Of a stretch of DNA of 64,000 nucleotides, positions 60,239-64,000 are shown piece after piece. The position numbers and the translations under genes were made by a program. Source of the DNA: Thermus sediminis (lineage in GTDB: Bacteria; Deinococcota; Deinococci; Deinococcales; Thermaceae); contig NZ_QURO01000004.1 of the NCBI RefSeq assembly GCF_003426945.1, positions 1,723,501 to 1,787,500 on the forward strand. The letters run 5' to 3'. Position 1 is the stretch's first letter. Every line of letters begins with the position of its first letter. The notes beneath the pieces are model-generated. The model worked only from the letters and a program-made list of their open reading frames with translations, made no database searches and was not told the DNA's origin.

Positions 60239-61725
60239 GGTATCTTTTGGCCCTGGACCAGGGGACCACCTCCAGCCGGGCCCTTCTTTTCACCCTGGCG
60301 GGGGAGGTGGTGGGGATGGCCCGGCGGGAGTTTGGGCAGCACTACCCGGCCCCGGGCCTGGTGGAGCACGACCCCGAGGAGATCTGGGAGACCCAGGCAT
60401 GGGCGGCCCGGGAGGTTTTGCGCCAGGCGGGGGTGGACCCCGGGGCGGTGGTGGCCCTGGGGATCACCAACCAGCGGGAGACCACCCTGGTGTGGGACCG
60501 GGCCACGGGGAGGCCCTTCCACCGGGCCATCGTCTGGCAGGACCGGCGCACGGCCCCCTTGTGCGAGGCCCTGAGGGGGAGGGGCTTGGAGCCCCTTTTC
60601 CGGGAGCGCACGGGCCTCCTCCTGGACCCCTACTTCTCCGGCACCAAGCTCCTTTGGCTTCTGGAAAACGTCCCCGGGCTGCGGGCGAAGGGGGAGAGGG
60701 GGGAGGCCCTCTTCGGCACCGTGGACACCTGGCTCCTCTGGCGGCTCACCGGGGGCAGGGTGCACGCCACCGACCCCACGAACGCCAGCCGCACCCTGCT
60801 TTTCAACCTGCACACCCTCTCTTGGGACGGGGAGCTTCTGGACCTCCTGGGGATTCCCCGGGCCATGCTTCCCGAGGTGCGCCCTTCGGACGGGGAGTTT
60901 GGGGAAGCCCTTGGGGAGCTCTTTGGGGCCCCCATTCCCATCCGCGGGGTTCTTGGGGACCAGCAGGCGGCCCTCTTTGGCCAGGCGGCCCTCTTGGCGG
61001 GGGAGGGGAAGTGCACCTACGGCACGGGGGCCTTTCTCCTCCTGAACACGGGGGAAAAGCCCGTCCCTTCCCAGAGGGGCCTCCTCACCACCGTGGCCTG
61101 GCAGCTAGGGGGAAGGGCCACCTACGCCCTGGAGGGGAGCATCTTCGTGGCGGGGGCGGCTGTCCAGTGGCTGAAGGAGGTGGGCCTCCTGGGGGAGGAG
61201 GGGGAGGTGGAGGCCCTGGCGGGGGGTGTGGCGGACACGGGCGGCGTCTACCTGGTCCCCGCCTTCACCGGCCTGGGGGCCCCCTACTGGGACCCCTACG
61301 CCCGGGGGGCCATCCTGGGCCTGACCCGGGGGACCACCAAGGCCCACCTGGCCCGGGCGGCCCTGGAGGGGGTGGCCTTCCTGGTGGCCGAGGTGGCGGA
61401 GGCCATGGCGGGGGAGGCGGGTCTCCCCCTCCGGGAGCTCCGGGTGGACGGGGGCATGGCGGGGAACGACCTCTTCCTCCAGATCCAGGCCGACCTCCTG
61501 GGGAGGGGGGTGGCCCGGCCCCGGGTGACGGAGACCACGGCCCTGGGGGCGGCCCTCATGGCGGGGGTAGGGGCTGGGGTGCTGGACCTGGAGGGGGTGC
61601 GGGGGGCCTGGGGCCTGGGGGCCCGCTTCCTCCCCCGGATGCCCGAGGAGCGCCGCCAGGCCCTCTGGCGGGGGTGGCGGCGGGCGGTGGAGCGGGCCCT
61701 GGGCTTCGCCAGGGAGGGAGCGTGA
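60235..61725 (+). CDS. glpK: Glycerol kinase
   Basis: FGGY-family kinase making glycerol-3-phosphate, 496 residues. Glycerol kinase hallmarks are [14 protein letters not shown] at the N-terminus, [23 protein letters not shown] and [23 protein letters not shown] in the second domain. It is not a galactokinase: galactokinases belong to the unrelated GHMP family. It starts in the galT stop codon, which couples glycerol use to galactoside breakdown. Confidence 0.95.
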   Translation: MRYLLALDQGTTSSRALLFTLAGEVVGMARREFGQHYPAPGLVEHDPEEIWETQAWAAREVLRQAGVDPGAVVALGITNQRETTLVWDRATGRPFHRAIVWQDRRTAPLCEALRGRGLEPLFRERTGLLLDPYFSGTKLLWLLENVPGLRAKGERGEALFGTVDTWLLWRLTGGRVHATDPTNASRTLLFNLHTLSWDGELLDLLGIPRAMLPEVRPSDGEFGEALGELFGAPIPIRGVLGDQQAALFGQAALLAGEGKCTYGTGAFLLLNTGEKPVPSQRGLLTTVAWQLGGRATYALEGSIFVAGAAVQWLKEVGLLGEEGEVEALAGGVADTGGVYLVPAFTGLGAPYWDPYARGAILGLTRGTTKAHLARAALEGVAFLVAEVAEAMAGEAGLPLRELRVDGGMAGNDLFLQIQADLLGRGVARPRVTETTALGAALMAGVGAGVLDLEGVRGAWGLGARFLPRMPEERRQALWRGWRRAVERALGFAREGA

Positions 61726-63257
61726 CGGACCGGGAAGCCCTCTTTGAAAGGCTAAGGGAACCCTGGGACCTCCTCGTCCTGGGGGGCGGGGCCACGGGGG
61801 CGGGGGTGTTGTGGGAGGCTACCCTGAGGGGCCTGAAGGCCGCCTTGGTGGAGGCGAAGGACTTCGCCTCGGGGACGAGCTCCCGCTCCACCAAGCTCCT
61901 CCACGGGGGGGTGCGGTACCTGGAGCTCGCGGTGCGGCGCCTGGACCCTCGCCAGCTCCGGTTGGTGCGGGAGGCCCTGGGGGAGAGGCGGGTGGTCCTG
62001 GGGCTCGCCCCCCACCTGGCCCGGCCCCTCACCCTGGTCACCCCCCTCTTCCGGCCCCTGGAGATCCCCTACTACTGGGCGGGCCTCAAGCTCTACGACC
62101 TCCTTTCGGGGAGGAGGTGGCTGGCCCCAAGCCGCTACCTCCCCCCGGGGGCGGTGCGGGCCCTCTTCCCCGACCTCCCGCCCACCCTGGGGGGCGTGGC
62201 CTACGCGGATGGGCAGTTTGAGGACTTCCGCCTGAACCTGGCCCTTATCCTCTCCGCCCTGGAGCGGGGGGGCGTGGCCCTGAACCACGCCCAGGCCAAG
62301 GCCCTCCTCCTGGAGGGGGGGAGGGTGCGGGGGGCGGTGGTGGAGGACCGCCTCACGGGGAGGGAGGTGGAGGTCTGGGCCAAGGCGGTGGTGAACGCCA
62401 CCGGCCCTTTGGCGGACGGGGTGCGCCGCCTCCTGGACCCCGACCTCCCTCCCCTCCTCACCCCCTCTAGCGGGGCCCACCTGGTCCTGGACTACCCCTT
62501 GGAGGCGGGCCTCCTCCTCCCCCGGACCCGAGACGGCCGGGTCCTCTTCCTCTTGCCCTACCGGGGGAGGGCCCTCCTGGGGACCACGGACCTCCCCGCC
62601 GGGCCCACCCCCTGCCCCCTCCCCCGGGAGGAGGAGGTGGCCTACCTCCTGGAGGAGGTCCGCCCCTACCTGGGGGACCTCTCGGGCCGGGTGCGGGCGG
62701 CCTGGTCGGGCCTGAGGCCCCTGGTGGGGAGGGGGGAGACCCGGTTCCTCGTGCGGGACCACCACATAGAGGCCCGGGGGGGCCTCTACACCCTGGTGGG
62801 GGGGAAGTGGACCACCTTCCGCCTCATGGCCCGGGACCTGGTGGAGCGGGTGGCCGGGGACCTGGGCCTCACCCTCCCCCCCTCCTCCTCCCACGCCACC
62901 CCCCTCCTGGGGGCGGGCCCCAGGCCTCCTTTGGACCTTCCGGAAGGGGTGGCGGAGCACCTCTACGCCACCTACGGCGTCCTGGCCCCTAAGGTGGCGG
63001 CCCTTGGGGATAGGCCCCTCCTTCCCGGGCTGCCCTACCTGGAGGGGGAGGTGGTGTGGGCCGTGGGGCGGGAGCTTGCCAGGAAGCCCCTGGACGTCCT
63101 GGCCCGGAGGATGGGCCTGGCCCTCCTGGACCGGGAGCAGGCCCTCCTGGCCTTGCCCCGGGTGGTGGAGCGCATGGCCCCCCTCCTGGGCTGGGACGAG
63201 GGGCGGAGGCGGGCGGAGCAGGAGGAGGCCAGGGAAGCCCTGCCGGGGCTCTGCTAG
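61722..63257 (+). CDS. glpD: Aerobic glycerol-3-phosphate dehydrogenase
   Basis: FAD-dependent membrane-associated oxidase giving dihydroxyacetone phosphate, 511 residues. [17 protein letters not shown] binds FAD; the GlpD signature continues [22 protein letters not shown], and [11 protein letters not shown] lies in the C-terminal part. GTG 61722 overlaps the glpK stop as GTGA. Last gene of the operon; a diverged form of the hairpin repeat begins at its stop codon. Confidence 0.94.
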   Translation: MTDREALFERLREPWDLLVLGGGATGAGVLWEATLRGLKAALVEAKDFASGTSSRSTKLLHGGVRYLELAVRRLDPRQLRLVREALGERRVVLGLAPHLARPLTLVTPLFRPLEIPYYWAGLKLYDLLSGRRWLAPSRYLPPGAVRALFPDLPPTLGGVAYADGQFEDFRLNLALILSALERGGVALNHAQAKALLLEGGRVRGAVVEDRLTGREVEVWAKAVVNATGPLADGVRRLLDPDLPPLLTPSSGAHLVLDYPLEAGLLLPRTRDGRVLFLLPYRGRALLGTTDLPAGPTPCPLPREEEVAYLLEEVRPYLGDLSGRVRAAWSGLRPLVGRGETRFLVRDHHIEARGGLYTLVGGKWTTFRLMARDLVERVAGDLGLTLPPSSSHATPLLGAGPRPPLDLPEGVAEHLYATYGVLAPKVAALGDRPLLPGLPYLEGEVVWAVGRELARKPLDVLARRMGLALLDREQALLALPRVVERMAPLLGWDEGRRRAEQEEAREALPGLC

Positions 63258-63293
63258 CCACCCCACCGCGGCCTTCTCCGCGATGGGGGCCCC
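63258..63293 (+). repeat. Stop-codon-adjacent hairpin, diverged copy 4
   Basis: CCACCCCACCGCGG, CCTTCT loop, CCGCGATGGGGGCCCC, directly after the glpD TAG. The outer parts (CCACCCCA and TGGGGGCCCC) match the repeats after mccB and rplY while the inner stem differs. Probably the terminator of the galactoside operon. Confidence 0.65.
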
Positions 63294-63334
63294 TATCGGC
63301 TAGACGGCGCGGGGGGAAACCAAGGTGCGGACGC

Positions 63335-64000
63335 TCAACCCTCCTGGCTCCTCTGCACCGGGGCGGTTTCCTTCAGGATGGCCCGGACCCTTTCCCCGGG
63401 GATGGTCTCCTCCCTCAGGAGCTCCTCGGCGATCCGGTGCATGGCCTCGGTGTGCTCCAAGAGAACCTGGCGGGCCTTGGCGTAGGCCTCGTCCAGGATG
63501 GCCCGGATGTCCTGGTCAATGAGGCGGGCGGTCTCCTCGGAGTGGTCCTTCTTCTTGGCGATCTCCTCCCCCAGGAAGACGGGCCCCGAGTCCGAGCCCC
63601 AGGCGATGTTCTTGAAGTGCTCCCCCATGCCCCAGTCCAGGACCATGCGCTTGGCGAGCTGCGTGGCCCGCTTGAAGTCGTCCTGCGCCCCGGTGGTCAC
63701 GGTGCCGGTGAAGAGCTCCTCCGCCACTCGGCCGGCCATGAGGACGGCGAGTTCGTCCATGAGGTGGTCCTTGGAGACCAAAACCCGTTCTTCGGGCTTG
63801 CTCCAACGGGCCCCCAGGGCCATCCCCCGGGGAACGATGGAGACCTTTTCCGTTTTGTTCGCATGGGGAAGGACCTCCCCCACCACCGCGTGCCCCGCCT
63901 CGTGGTAGGCCACGGCCCGCCTCTCCTCCTCGGAGAGCTTCAGGGCGGGGCGCTCGAGGCCCAGGATGATCTTGTCCAGGGCCTTCAGGAAGTGGTCCTT
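63335..64000 (-). CDS. ftsH: ATP-dependent zinc metalloprotease FtsH, C-terminal part (continues beyond window)
   Basis: The visible 221 residues are the M41 protease domain: YHEAGHAVVGE zinc motif, LMAGRVAEELF with the third-ligand region, TTGAQDDFKRATQLAKRMV and the C-terminal helices. The AAA domain and membrane helices lie outside the window; the frame is open to base 64000. FtsH degrades membrane and regulatory proteins. It is convergent with glpD, with about 40 bp of featureless sequence after the repeat. Confidence 0.95.
   Translation of the reverse strand, partial: KDHFLKALDKIILGLERPALKLSEEERRAVAYHEAGHAVVGEVLPHANKTEKVSIVPRGMALGARWSKPEERVLVSKDHLMDELAVLMAGRVAEELFTGTVTTGAQDDFKRATQLAKRMVLDWGMGEHFKNIAWGSDSGPVFLGEEIAKKKDHSEETARLIDQDIRAILDEAYAKARQVLLEHTEAMHRIAEELLREETIPGERVRAILKETAPVQRSQEG

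Noticed and set aside
60399-61721. Extension of glpD back over glpK in another frame
   Set aside because: Gly/Pro-rich translation in the wrong frame of glpK; the GTG at 61722 overlaps the glpK stop and begins the FAD domain.
60235-61725. Possibility that the gene after galT is galactokinase
   Set aside because: The sequence has FGGY glycerol kinase motifs and no GHMP motif; galK is not in the window.

Overview
This window is a gene-dense, very GC-rich (about 70%) segment of a Thermus chromosome. Close Thermus signatures include TtuA/TtuB with T. thermophilus residue numbering, a Thermus-type two-part trehalose synthase, RNase HI, the L25/TL5 protein, a GH42 enzyme that keeps E141/E312 and the zinc cysteines of the Thermus A4 enzyme, and a 476-residue Thermus-type alpha-galactosidase. 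Most operons use ATGA/GTGA stop-start overlaps. Many first genes carry a TANNNT -10 box only 6-8 nt before the start codon, so their transcripts are probably leaderless.

Layout. 1-10 kb: end of acuC, the ttuB-ttuA tRNA thiolation pair, a convergent otsA-otsB-treS trehalose operon (-), a divergent GH13 alpha-glucosidase and two methyltransferases. 10-16 kb: tRNA-Leu overlapping lnt, a phosphoesterase with substituted motifs, queG, and hom and thrC separated by a decayed Uma2 gene. 16-27 kb: small membrane proteins, a 2-phosphoglycerate-kinase-like protein with three ATP-cone-like repeats, tRNA-Cys and tRNA-Val, hemW, a HEPN/MNT pair, glycerate 2-kinase, vapBC and glcDEF. Glycolate oxidase and glycerate kinase could form a glycolate-to-2-phosphoglycerate route. 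27-41 kb: a tilS-tadA fusion running into tRNA-Ser, small zinc/iron-sulfur proteins, leucine degradation genes (HMG-CoA lyase and carboxyltransferase), rnhA, a TPR/ABC chimera, guaA, luxS-pfs, prs, rplY, pth and ddl.

41-63 kb is a sugar-utilisation island. A divergent GH2 enzyme and a chbG-like deacetylase / GPH symporter / GH31 / GH2 operon are followed by an M24-peptidase-like gene broken by one in-frame TAG and a DeoR regulator. The regulator diverges from a long operon: binding protein, two permeases, GH42 beta-galactosidase, GH36 alpha-galactosidase, galT, glpK, glpD. Linking both galactosidases to glycerol kinase and glycerol-3-phosphate dehydrogenase suggests catabolism of galactosylglycerols, the head groups of photosynthetic galactolipids. 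The window ends in the 3' part of ftsH (-).

Other structure: a hairpin repeat begins exactly at the stop codon of several genes, two protein genes take their stop codon from the D-loop of an overlapping tRNA gene, and several genes are fusions or recombinants. No CRISPR array, insertion sequence or rRNA was seen.
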